The position numbers and the translations under genes were made by a program. The notes beneath the pieces are model-generated. The model saw only the letters and a program-made list of their open reading frames with translations. It was not told the DNA's origin and did no database searches. From a bacterium (GTDB lineage Bacteria > Spirochaetota > UBA4802 > UBA5550), in the NCBI GenBank assembly GCA_024224995.1, contig JAAENB010000596.1:1-7344 (forward strand): a stretch of DNA of 7,344 bases, given 5' to 3'. Shown here piece by piece: positions 1 to 5,543 of this stretch (positions within the stretch are counted from its first letter, which is position 1; every line of letters begins with the position of its first letter).

Positions 1-101
1 AAAGTAGATTTGGCCTCTATATAAACGAATGTATTGATGGCGGGATATTGGAGGAAACCTGGTTTTCAAATGGTAAAATAGTTGAGCATAAAAAATACTA
101 G
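1..101 (+). CDS. C-terminal end of a protein, possibly MORN/YwqK-like (partial)
   Basis: An open frame runs in from the left edge, with codons starting at base 3, and stops at TAG 99-101. It gives 32 C-terminal residues beginning SRFGLYINECIDGG and ending FSNGKIVEHKKY. The other two forward frames stop within the first 25 bases. The pattern of aromatic residues, glycine and charged residues (EETWFSNGKIVEHKKY) resembles the last strand pair of MORN-type or YwqK-like repeat proteins, whose units read roughly 'G.....WY.NGK....'. That is only a resemblance, because too little of the protein is visible to assign a family. The gene is convergent with the minus-strand membrane-protein pair to its right. 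No clear terminator with a T-tract follows. Confidence 0.6.
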   Translation, partial: SRFGLYINECIDGGILEETWFSNGKIVEHKKY

Positions 102-190
102 AAATCAGTTATTACCACTTCTTTCCAAAAGAGAATATTCAAAGGGAGATTTTTTTCAGAGATCTTGAATTATCATATTCGAATTGTCTT

Positions 191-262
191 GTTGAAGCGG
201 ACGGGTTTAGCTTACCGCTTTCCTGCAACGTTCCTGGGGCGATCCGAAGTTGCCCGTTTCGC
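191..262. repeat. GC-rich structured non-coding element with nested inverted repeats
   Basis: This patch is clearly richer in G+C than the AT-rich DNA on both sides and has no credible ORF. Three pairings are visible. AAGCGG (195-200) pairs with CCGCTT (215-220). GCAACGTTC (225-233) pairs with GAAGTTGC (246-253) with one bulged base. GCGGACGGG (197-205) pairs imperfectly with CCCGTTTCGC (253-262). It sits between convergent genes, so it could end transcription, but no T-tract follows on either strand. It could also be a dispersed REP-like element. A related hairpin with the shared core ATCCGAwGTTGCC lies at 1806-1833. Confidence 0.5.
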
Positions 263-292
263 AGTGAATTTTATATCTACTGAAAATTTCAT

Positions 293-682
293 TCACCCTG
301 ATGAATATTTACCGAAAAGATAAAGAAAGAAAACGTTACTTATCATAAAGATAAAAATAGATATATGAGCTATCACTAATGATGACTTAGAACCTTTGAT
401 CCATGCACGAACTCCGGAGATTAAAATCGTTAAAAAAGAAATAGCGGGAAGCAGGAAACCCAATATGATATAAATATTGCGCCACCAGGGAGATGAAGGA
501 AAAATTCCCAATATAATTTCATGTACTATAGCAGGGCTCATTAGAGTAGGGCCAAAAAGATACCTGATTTCCAGTAATGTTGATGCAGATCCACCAAGTA
601 AGAAGTAACCCAGGATTGACGCAGCAACATACGAGAAAATTATGGTTATAAAGAATGACCCAATAAGCTTAAAACCTTTCAT
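293..682 (-). CDS. Small polytopic membrane protein of unknown function (129 aa)
   Basis: I chose the ATG at 682 (MKGFKLIGSF...) because GGAGG lies five bases upstream on the minus strand; an in-frame TTG further out would put the SD inside the gene. The protein is strongly hydrophobic with about four membrane-spanning stretches: roughly residues 6-28, 42-60 (weaker, contains a His-Glu pair), 68-91 and 102-123. It ends in a short polar tail, GKYSSG. There is no signal-peptidase site, enzyme motif or Cys pair, and I recognise no family. It starts 58 bases after the stop of the upstream minus-strand gene with no strong promoter between, so the two are probably co-transcribed and may act together at the inner membrane. 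That link is inference from position only. Confidence 0.75.
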   Translation of the reverse strand: MKGFKLIGSFFITIIFSYVAASILGYFLLGGSASTLLEIRYLFGPTLMSPAIVHEIILGIFPSSPWWRNIYIILGFLLPAISFLTILISGVRAWIKGSKSSLVIAHISIFIFMISNVFFLYLFGKYSSG

Positions 683-740
683 TGAAACCTCCAAATTTTA
701 TCCTGTTATTTCTGTTGATGTCGAGGGCCCTGATGGAATA

Positions 741-1724
741 TTACATGGTATTTGTTTTATCCCAATAGCGCATGAGGTAAAATTCTTTATAAAAGTCATC
801 GCCCTCTATCTGTTTAGCGACATCTATCTTTATTTCAGCACCGGTATTATCCTGCCCCTGGCATTCGAGGACATCATAGTGGGAGACACCCCCGGTTGTG
901 CCTCCAATAATCCCGGACCTGGGGGCAATAATTACAGAACTGTGCCCTAAGGGAAAGAGGTAGTACTCTTCCCTGGAAACGTTATGGGCCAGTACATAAT
1001 CGGGGAGCACAAAAATGTTAGGGCCAACGGTAATGGGAGCCTTTTCCTTATAACCGGCAATTTCGGCCTCATCAGTGATAAGACGGGTATCCTGAACATC
1101 GGGTTCCGGTTTTCTATCCCAGGGGAAGAGCTTGAAGTTCTCATAGCCCTGGTTAATTTCCTTCTTCTCCCAGGCAAGTTTCAGGAGAGTTGTAAAGAAG
1201 CTATGGTGTTCTCCCTTCTGTGGGAAGAGATTGAATCCCCCGGTCCCCTCTTCAGGAGGCATAAAGTCTGCACCCATAAAATCTTCATTCTCAAAGATAC
1301 CAACAGCTTCATACCTTTCCATCTTGGGCAAACAGATATTAATGTTATTACCGTCATTGGAAATAACCATCATTGTACCCTGGGATGCCTTGATGCCATG
1401 GCCGGAGTGTAATCCAACTACATGGTTTTGGGATAGGTCTACTGATCCGTTTCTAAACATATAGCTCCAGCTCAGTATTGATCCCTTAAGGGACAACGTT
1501 CCCCTGATCTTACGGGCAGCCTTCACAAACAGAGGGTTCACTTTTATGACTATATAGATAAAGACTGCAAATCCGCCGATGTTTATCAGAAGCTTCAGTA
1601 CAAAGCTGTCTATATCAATGTATTTATAATTCAGATAAGGAACAACAATGATTGCGGCTATTATGAGAAACGATGGTATTATAACCGTTATTGCCCGGCT
1701 GATATATTCAGCTTTTACCTTCAT
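741..1724 (-). CDS. Two-TM membrane protein with a PH-like cytoplasmic region (327 aa)
   Basis: The start is the ATG at 1724 (MKVKAEYISRAITV), preceded by an AGGGAGA Shine-Dalgarno; an upstream TTG in frame would include that SD. Two hydrophobic segments (about residues 10-31 and 41-62) are joined by a short polar turn. They are followed by KAARKIRGTLSLKGSILSWSYMF and a beta-rich stretch to about residue 143. This arrangement resembles membrane-anchored bacterial PH-like proteins, where a two-TM hairpin precedes a PH-type barrel. The rest (about 144-327) is soluble, with 'WDRKPEPDVQDTRL' and glycine-rich 'SGIIGGTTGG' segments, and I do not recognise it. No catalytic motif is visible. It is the first gene of a probable two-gene minus-strand operon under the promoter at 1757-1784. 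The PH-like call is tentative; the membrane topology is firmer. Confidence 0.8.
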   Translation of the reverse strand: MKVKAEYISRAITVIIPSFLIIAAIIVVPYLNYKYIDIDSFVLKLLINIGGFAVFIYIVIKVNPLFVKAARKIRGTLSLKGSILSWSYMFRNGSVDLSQNHVVGLHSGHGIKASQGTMMVISNDGNNINICLPKMERYEAVGIFENEDFMGADFMPPEEGTGGFNLFPQKGEHHSFFTTLLKLAWEKKEINQGYENFKLFPWDRKPEPDVQDTRLITDEAEIAGYKEKAPITVGPNIFVLPDYVLAHNVSREEYYLFPLGHSSVIIAPRSGIIGGTTGGVSHYDVLECQGQDNTGAEIKIDVAKQIEGDDFYKEFYLMRYWDKTNTM

Positions 1725-1756
1725 GGCTCTCCCTTTAACTTGCAATATTTCCTATT

Positions 1757-1784
1757 ATTGTAAACTTTTTTTTAAACAAGTCAA
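1757..1784 (-). promoter_or_regulatory. sigma70-type promoter for the 1724-293 minus-strand operon
   Basis: Read on the minus strand, TTGACT (1779-1784) and TACAAT (1757-1762) are separated by 16 bases, and each hexamer matches consensus at five of six positions. The expected start of transcription near 1750 leaves a short leader of about 25 bases that holds the AGGGAGA Shine-Dalgarno of the 327-aa protein. The spacer carries an A-run. Confidence 0.7.
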
Positions 1785-1805
1785 GGATTTTAATCGGTCA
1801 AGTCT

Positions 1806-1833
1806 CGGCAACTATCCGCATCCGATGTTGCCG
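1806..1833. repeat. 7-bp perfect inverted repeat between divergent promoters
   Basis: CGGCAAC (1806-1812) and GTTGCCG (1827-1833) are perfect complements around a 14-base loop. The dyad lies between the divergent promoters at 1757-1784 (minus) and 1859-1887 (plus), upstream of both -35 boxes. It could be a shared operator or a dispersed hairpin element. Its right arm with the preceding ATCCGA closely matches the hairpin at 225-253, in the same orientation. Confidence 0.5.
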
Positions 1834-1858
1834 TGATGGGTTTATGTAGAAATATTGC

Positions 1859-1887
1859 TTGACAAACAGTGTTGCTTGCCATATACA
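1859..1887 (+). promoter_or_regulatory. sigma70-type promoter for the 154-aa gene
   Basis: A perfect TTGACA -35 box (1859-1864) is followed after 17 bases by TATACA (1882-1887), which matches the -10 consensus at four of six positions. Transcription would begin near 1894, giving a leader of about 25 bases that carries a very strong ribosome binding site. Confidence 0.65.
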
Positions 1888-1906
1888 CATGTTAAGTGTT
1901 AAGAAC

Positions 1907-1916
1907 AAGGAGGTGA
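1907..1916 (+). promoter_or_regulatory. Near-perfect Shine-Dalgarno site
   Basis: AAGGAGGTGA is complementary to the 16S rRNA 3' end over all ten bases, and GGAGG ends six bases before the ATG at 1920. It fixes the start of the 154-aa protein and predicts strong translation. Confidence 0.85.
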
Positions 1917-1919
1917 CAC

Positions 1920-2384
1920 ATGACATTCGACTGGTTAGAGGAAAGGTCCGAAAACAACAGCTCCTTCACTCTGCATGTGCATTCCCAGGATCAGGAGCAT
2001 CACAAGATAGTAATGGAGGCCTGGTGGGAAAAAATGTGTGAGTTAGCTAAGGGCGTTGAAGATTGGGACACCATAGTCGCCGACATCTGGGTCGAGACAG
2101 GGAGAATTATTGGTCATGTCCAGCGCTCGGAAGACGCCATTGGATATGATCGAGGATTTCGCGTCTGTGTCATGTTTCGATATGCAGGCAATGTTATGCA
2201 TGAGGCCGAGTACTCCAATGAGGCCTACAGCACCATGAGTAAACAGCTGTTCCAGTTGCTTGACCGTTCCATTGGGGCTCCAAAAACACGCGAGCGACTC
2301 ATCGAACTGAACTCCAGGCATTCATATCAACTGTTGTGGAGCGAAGACGGTCAAGTCATCGCTGATCCGGATATTCCAACGTAA
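1920..2384 (+). CDS. Hypothetical acidic soluble protein (154 aa)
   Basis: The start is the ATG at 1920, set by the AAGGAGGTGA site; the stop is TAA at 2382-2384. The protein is acidic, has no signal peptide or membrane segment and carries a tryptophan-rich early region (EAWWEKM at about 33-39, VEDWDTIVADIW at about 46-57). A beta-like core follows (RVCVMFRYAGNVMHEAEY, about 81-98), then a helical stretch (EAYSTMSKQLFQLLDRSI). It has two cysteines (40, 83) in no metal-binding spacing. I recognise no family; the size and acidity would suit a small cytoplasmic or immunity-type protein, but nothing proves that. Its base composition, about half G+C by eye, is higher than the hydrolase gene downstream (roughly a third), hinting at a different origin. 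It has its own promoter and appears monocistronic. Confidence 0.8.
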   Translation: MTFDWLEERSENNSSFTLHVHSQDQEHHKIVMEAWWEKMCELAKGVEDWDTIVADIWVETGRIIGHVQRSEDAIGYDRGFRVCVMFRYAGNVMHEAEYSNEAYSTMSKQLFQLLDRSIGAPKTRERLIELNSRHSYQLLWSEDGQVIADPDIPT

Positions 2385-2426
2385 GTAAAACTCTCTCTTT
2401 TGGCCCCTTTCCAATACATTATTTTC

Positions 2427-2455
2427 TTGACTCAATATCCCCAGGCCCATATTGT
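2427..2455 (+). promoter_or_regulatory. Candidate promoter for the HEAT-like protein gene
   Basis: TTGACT (2427-2432), a 17-base spacer and TATTGT (2450-2455) form a plausible sigma70 promoter with a moderate -10 box (four of six). Transcription would start near 2462, giving a leader of about 70 bases before the ATG at 2531. The leader contains a weak TCCC/GGGA stem but no convincing riboswitch. Confidence 0.45.
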
Positions 2456-2530
2456 GATTATGAAAAAAGGATTTAAGATAATCGGTAATTCCCTTTAATG
2501 GGATCTTATGCAAACACCAGGAGGTAAGAT

Positions 2531-3826
2531 ATGGAACCTTTAATTGGATTGCTGGGGCTGGTTGGTGCCGGAGTGTATTCATTTTTTAAAAGTTTCAAAA
2601 CTAATTATCATTACGAAATAATGCTCGCCGCAGGCAGGCTGCGAAACCTGAAAATACATGGCGATAAAAAATTTCCTAAGTTGTCGGGAAAAATTAAAGG
2701 ATTTACTGTTGACGTTATTACTGATGGCGCTTTCGTCGGCGACTCCATGGACGCTGTACGCTACCCGGATTCTTTGGATTTTACCATAAATTTTCACCGC
2801 TCAATAAGCCCTATTACAATTACAAGAAAGGCAACCGGAAACAAGCTGCGGAAACTCGTAGGAATGAAGCATAAACAAACGGGGAATCGATATTTTGATA
2901 ATCTCATACACCTGAATACCTTAAAACAGGCCGATATTCTGAACTTGCTCAACGAAGAAACAAGGGCAGCCCTGGAGAAGCTCTCAAAGAAAACCTCGGG
3001 ATTTCATCTATCCGATAAACTCATCCGGCTTTCCTGGAGGCTTGGACAGATTAATACCGAAAGAGATATTATTTACTATATTGATTCTCTGGTCTCTCTT
3101 TCAACCAGGATATGCCGTGAAATAAAAGATAAAAAAGGTCTTATTGATATTATCACTTCGAATCAAAATCCTGACGTACGGCTGCGAATCCTTGAAGAAC
3201 TCATTACTCTTTATTCCGTGGATAGTGAAGTTAAAGAAGTTCTTCAAAACTGTATGCAGGTTGGCACGTACCGGGAGCAGCTTTTCGCGGCACCCTGCCT
3301 GGGCATCGAAGGAATGGAGCATCTTACCACGATTATCAAAGATCCCAGGAAAGTCGATGAAACTATTATGTGTAAAATAATTGGGATTTTAAAAGAAAAT
3401 GAGTACACAAAAAGCATGGGTCCAATGAAAGAGCTGTACGAAAAACAAGAGAGTATAAAAGTTAAACTCGCAATACTGGACGCTTTTAAAACCATTTGCC
3501 ATAGCAGTTTAAATCCCTTCCTGCTTGACCAGCTTAAAAAGGGCGGGAGTAAAATTCGTTTTGACGTTATTGAACTCCTTGGCATATGGGGAACGGTTGA
3601 TAATATTGAGGAATTATACCCCTATACGAAAAGCTTCACAAATGTCCGGGTGAATACGGCAGCGAAAAGGGCAATCGCGCATATCCAGTCAAGACTGGAT
3701 AAAGGAGATAAGGAAGATAAGGGTAAGCTTTCTTTTGTTGAGACCAGCGAGATGGATGGCGCCCTCAGTGTAAGCGATAAGGCCGGAGATGGGGCTCTGA
3801 GCATGGACAAAAGTTCTCAAAAATAA
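2531..3826 (+). CDS. HEAT-repeat-like scaffold protein with C-terminal G-x-LS repeats (431 aa)
   Basis: The ATG at 2531 follows AGGAGG with a six-base gap. Residues about 4-20 are hydrophobic (LIGLLGLVGAGVYSFF) and may anchor the protein in the membrane, with Lys-rich residues just after. Residues about 37-195 form an N-terminal module with the pattern 'LSGKIKGFTVDV ... TGNRYFDNLIHL ... ILNLLNEETRAALEKL'. From memory this module recurs ahead of HEAT arrays in deltaproteobacterial and similar proteins. Residues about 205-385 are paired helices of HEAT type (for example 'NPDVRLRILEELITLY', 'SKIRFDVIELLGIWG', 'VRVNTAAKRAIAHI'). A Lys/Asp linker (about 390-399) leads to three tail units GKLSFVE, GALSVSD and GALSMDK, spaced 11-12 residues. 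HEAT solenoids bind proteins; no enzyme motif is present. The partner is unknown. Confidence 0.8.
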   Translation: MEPLIGLLGLVGAGVYSFFKSFKTNYHYEIMLAAGRLRNLKIHGDKKFPKLSGKIKGFTVDVITDGAFVGDSMDAVRYPDSLDFTINFHRSISPITITRKATGNKLRKLVGMKHKQTGNRYFDNLIHLNTLKQADILNLLNEETRAALEKLSKKTSGFHLSDKLIRLSWRLGQINTERDIIYYIDSLVSLSTRICREIKDKKGLIDIITSNQNPDVRLRILEELITLYSVDSEVKEVLQNCMQVGTYREQLFAAPCLGIEGMEHLTTIIKDPRKVDETIMCKIIGILKENEYTKSMGPMKELYEKQESIKVKLAILDAFKTICHSSLNPFLLDQLKKGGSKIRFDVIELLGIWGTVDNIEELYPYTKSFTNVRVNTAAKRAIAHIQSRLDKGDKEDKGKLSFVETSEMDGALSVSDKAGDGALSMDKSSQK

Positions 3827-3889
3827 GTTCCGGCACCTATCCATACCTGCTTGGTACCATTAACGGATATTCAATTAAAATAAACAAAC

Positions 3890-3916
3890 CATTTTATCAT
3901 TTTATTTGATAAAATG
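3890..3916. repeat. 9-bp perfect inverted repeat upstream of the marR-type promoter
   Basis: CATTTTATC (3890-3898) and GATAAAATG (3908-3916) are perfect complements around a nine-base AT-rich loop. The element ends two bases before the -35 box of the promoter at 3919-3947, so it is placed like a second operator or upstream regulatory site. It could also act as a weak hairpin after the HEAT gene, but its AT-rich stem makes it a poor terminator. Confidence 0.5.
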
Positions 3917-3918
3917 AC

Positions 3919-3947
3919 TTGACGTTTTTATTATGTTTTCATATATT
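3919..3947 (+). promoter_or_regulatory. sigma70-type promoter of the MarR / Fe-S / MBL operon
   Basis: TTGACG (3919-3924, five of six) and TATATT (3942-3947, five of six) are spaced by exactly 17 bases. Transcription would begin near 3954, inside the loop of the inverted repeat at 3931-3974. A regulator bound there would cover both the -10 box and the start site. Confidence 0.75.
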
Positions 3948-3974
3948 ACGTACACATAATATATGAAAACATAA
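3931..3974. promoter_or_regulatory. Perfect 18-bp inverted repeat, probable MarR operator
   Basis: TTATGTTTTCATATATTA (3931-3948) is the exact reverse complement of 3957-3974, with an eight-base gap. The left arm overlaps the promoter spacer and -10 box, and the right arm covers the early transcript. MarR-family dimers bind palindromes in the promoters of their own operons and block RNA polymerase. The arms are longer than most MarR sites, so each may hold more than one half-site, or two dimers may bind. In RNA the transcript starting near 3954 would keep only the right arm, so a hairpin role in the mRNA is unlikely. Confidence 0.7.
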
Positions 3975-3997
3975 AATAAGAGGTCAAAGTAATATCT

Positions 3998-4417
3998 ATG
4001 AAAGCGGAAGAGTGCATTTTCTACCAGATTACGAAAACATCTCAGTACGCAAGAAAAGTATTGAATGAAAAGATGAAAGAGACAAGTCTCACAGTAGGCC
4101 AGACCCTGGTGCTGAATTTTCTTTCGGAAGAAGATGGCATTACTATTAATGATCTTGGCGCGAAATCAGGGATTGACAATGCCACAATGACCGGGCTTAT
4201 TGACAGGCTTGAGAAAGCAGGTTACATAGAAAGAAAGAAGGATGCCGTAGACAGACGTGTTTATCTTATCTACCTGACTCAGGACGGCAAGAAGGAAGGC
4301 AAAAGGATAAAAAAAGACATGGTTAATGAAAATAGAGAATTTCTATCTGTTCTTACAAAATCCGAAGAAGCACAGTTTCGCCTTATGTTAAAAAAAATAA
4401 GAAGACAAACAGTTTAA
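3998..4417 (+). CDS. MarR-family winged-helix transcriptional regulator (139 aa)
   Basis: The protein has the usual MarR length and order. An N-terminal dimerisation helix is followed by 'LTVGQTLVLNFLSEEDGITINDLGAKSGIDNATMTGLIDRLEKAGYIERKK' in segments: helix-turn-helix at about 48-72 with the recognition helix near 60-72. The wing carries the family DRR signature (D85 R86 R87, then VYLIYLTQDG), and C-terminal helices complete the dimer interface. The only cysteine is Cys6 in the first helix; some MarR proteins (the OhrR group) sense peroxide through a single N-terminal Cys, so redox sensing is possible here but unproven. No other in-frame start is available; the nearest SD-like GAGG (3980-3983) lies 14 bases before the ATG, an unusually long gap. 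It heads the operon and very likely represses it through the inverted repeat at 3931-3974. Confidence 0.93.
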   Translation: MKAEECIFYQITKTSQYARKVLNEKMKETSLTVGQTLVLNFLSEEDGITINDLGAKSGIDNATMTGLIDRLEKAGYIERKKDAVDRRVYLIYLTQDGKKEGKRIKKDMVNENREFLSVLTKSEEAQFRLMLKKIRRQTV

Positions 4418-4433
4418 AATATTGGAGAAAAAA

Positions 4434-5528
4434 ATGAATCAGGACTATAAACAATTAGCGGAACAGATGAATCTAAATCCACAGAGGGCGCCGCGTCATG
4501 AGGGCGAATTTACTGAGAGCTTTATTGAATATTTGAAACTGCTCTATTCGGAAGAGGAAGCTGCGATTGTTAAATACCTGAAGCCAGTGCCAAAATTTAC
4601 TTCAACAGAAGATCTTGCCCGGGAAACAGGCAATAAGGAAAAAGCTGTTATGGAAACGCTTGATTCCTTGCGTAAGAGAAACCGCCTTTTAGGAATGGGC
4701 AATTTGTTCGCGCTGCCTCACATGCCCTTGATTGTGAATGTTCACCAGTTGCGTACTGAGCTGGAACCGGATGATATAAAAGCAGCGGAACTCTACCTGG
4801 ATTTTTTTATTGAGAAGAAATACAGTAGATATTATGAAACATCAGAAAAAGGAACACCTGTATTCAGGGCAGTTCCAGTTGAAAAAACAATTAAATTTGA
4901 TGAAAAAATCCTCAATTATGAAGAGGCTGAGCAGTTTATTAGAACCATGGATCATGATAATTATTGCCTTACCCCCTGTCCATGCAGAACACGTACCGAT
5001 AAACTGGGAATTCGTGAATGTAAAGAGACTTTTCCAATAGCCTCCTGTCTTCACCTTGGCATAATGGCCCAACACTTAATCTCCATTGGTGTGGGGCAGA
5101 AGATAACAAAGGATGAGGCTGTAGACTATGTAAAGGATATGATCGATAAAGGGCTCATCTGCTGCACGGATAACGCAATGACAAAAAACTCCATTATCTG
5201 TCTCTGCTGCGGCTGCTGCTGTTCACAGATTCGCGGCAGAACAAGGTGGGATAATATGGACGCGGTTGCCCCTTCAAATTTTATTCCTGTGTCAAATGAA
5301 GACTGTACTTCCTGCGGCAAGTGTCAAAAGCGATGCCTCCTTGGAGCCATAACCATTGATAAAGAGGCAAAGATGGTAGTTGTTGATGAGAGTAAATGCG
5401 TCGGTTGCGGTGTATGCGCGGTTACCTGTCCAAAGGATTCACTAAGACTGGTTCGCCAGAGAGATAATGAACCCTTTACATCGGTTGGACAAATGCTCAA
5501 AACAATAAACATGGAAAATGTTAAGTAG
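4434..5528 (+). CDS. Multi-cysteine 4Fe-4S protein with N-terminal winged-helix-like region (364 aa)
   Basis: The start is the ATG at 4434, six bases after GGAG; a TTG at 4422 would include that SD. Residues about 35-95 look like a winged helix ('STEDLARETGNKEKAVMETLDSLRKRNRL'). A first cysteine cluster is CLTPCPCR (C178, C182, C184) with C196 and C205. A second is CLCCGCCC at 256-263, preceded by C243-C244. Two C-x2-C-x2-C-x3-C ferredoxin motifs follow: C291/294/297/301 and C322/325/328/332, enough for two [4Fe-4S] clusters. From memory, anaerobe proteins with CxPCPCR and CNCCxCCC-like motifs form a family of soluble electron carriers or sensors of uncertain role. No signal peptide is seen, so it is cytoplasmic. 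It starts 16 bases after the MarR stop and is co-transcribed with it. Electron transfer is likely; the partner is unknown. Confidence 0.88.
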   Translation: MNQDYKQLAEQMNLNPQRAPRHEGEFTESFIEYLKLLYSEEEAAIVKYLKPVPKFTSTEDLARETGNKEKAVMETLDSLRKRNRLLGMGNLFALPHMPLIVNVHQLRTELEPDDIKAAELYLDFFIEKKYSRYYETSEKGTPVFRAVPVEKTIKFDEKILNYEEAEQFIRTMDHDNYCLTPCPCRTRTDKLGIRECKETFPIASCLHLGIMAQHLISIGVGQKITKDEAVDYVKDMIDKGLICCTDNAMTKNSIICLCCGCCCSQIRGRTRWDNMDAVAPSNFIPVSNEDCTSCGKCQKRCLLGAITIDKEAKMVVVDESKCVGCGVCAVTCPKDSLRLVRQRDNEPFTSVGQMLKTINMENVK

Positions 5529-5543
5529 CAGTCAAACAAGATT

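Noticed and set aside
191..262. Integron attC recombination site
   Set aside because: The nested hairpins and extra bases recall attC, but the required RYYYAAC and GTTRRRY ends are not present in the right orientation, and the neighbouring genes do not form a one-direction cassette array.
642..950. Plus-strand ORF of 102 codons across the junction of the two minus-strand genes
   Set aside because: It overlaps both real genes, its product has no recognisable pattern, and no SD precedes it.
984..1412. Plus-strand ORF of 142 codons opposite the 327-aa gene
   Set aside because: It is the antisense shadow of a gene with good SD, promoter and membrane topology; its own translation looks like random sequence and has no SD.
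2043..2321. Minus-strand ORF of 92 codons opposite the 154-aa gene
   Set aside because: The plus-strand gene has a consensus promoter and SD; the minus-strand frame has neither.
3244..3585. Minus-strand ORF of 113 codons within the HEAT gene
   Set aside because: Antisense shadow; the plus strand encodes clear paired helices with a strong SD and start.
4842..5075. Minus-strand ORF within the Fe-S protein gene
   Set aside because: Shadow of a gene with unambiguous ferredoxin motifs on the plus strand.
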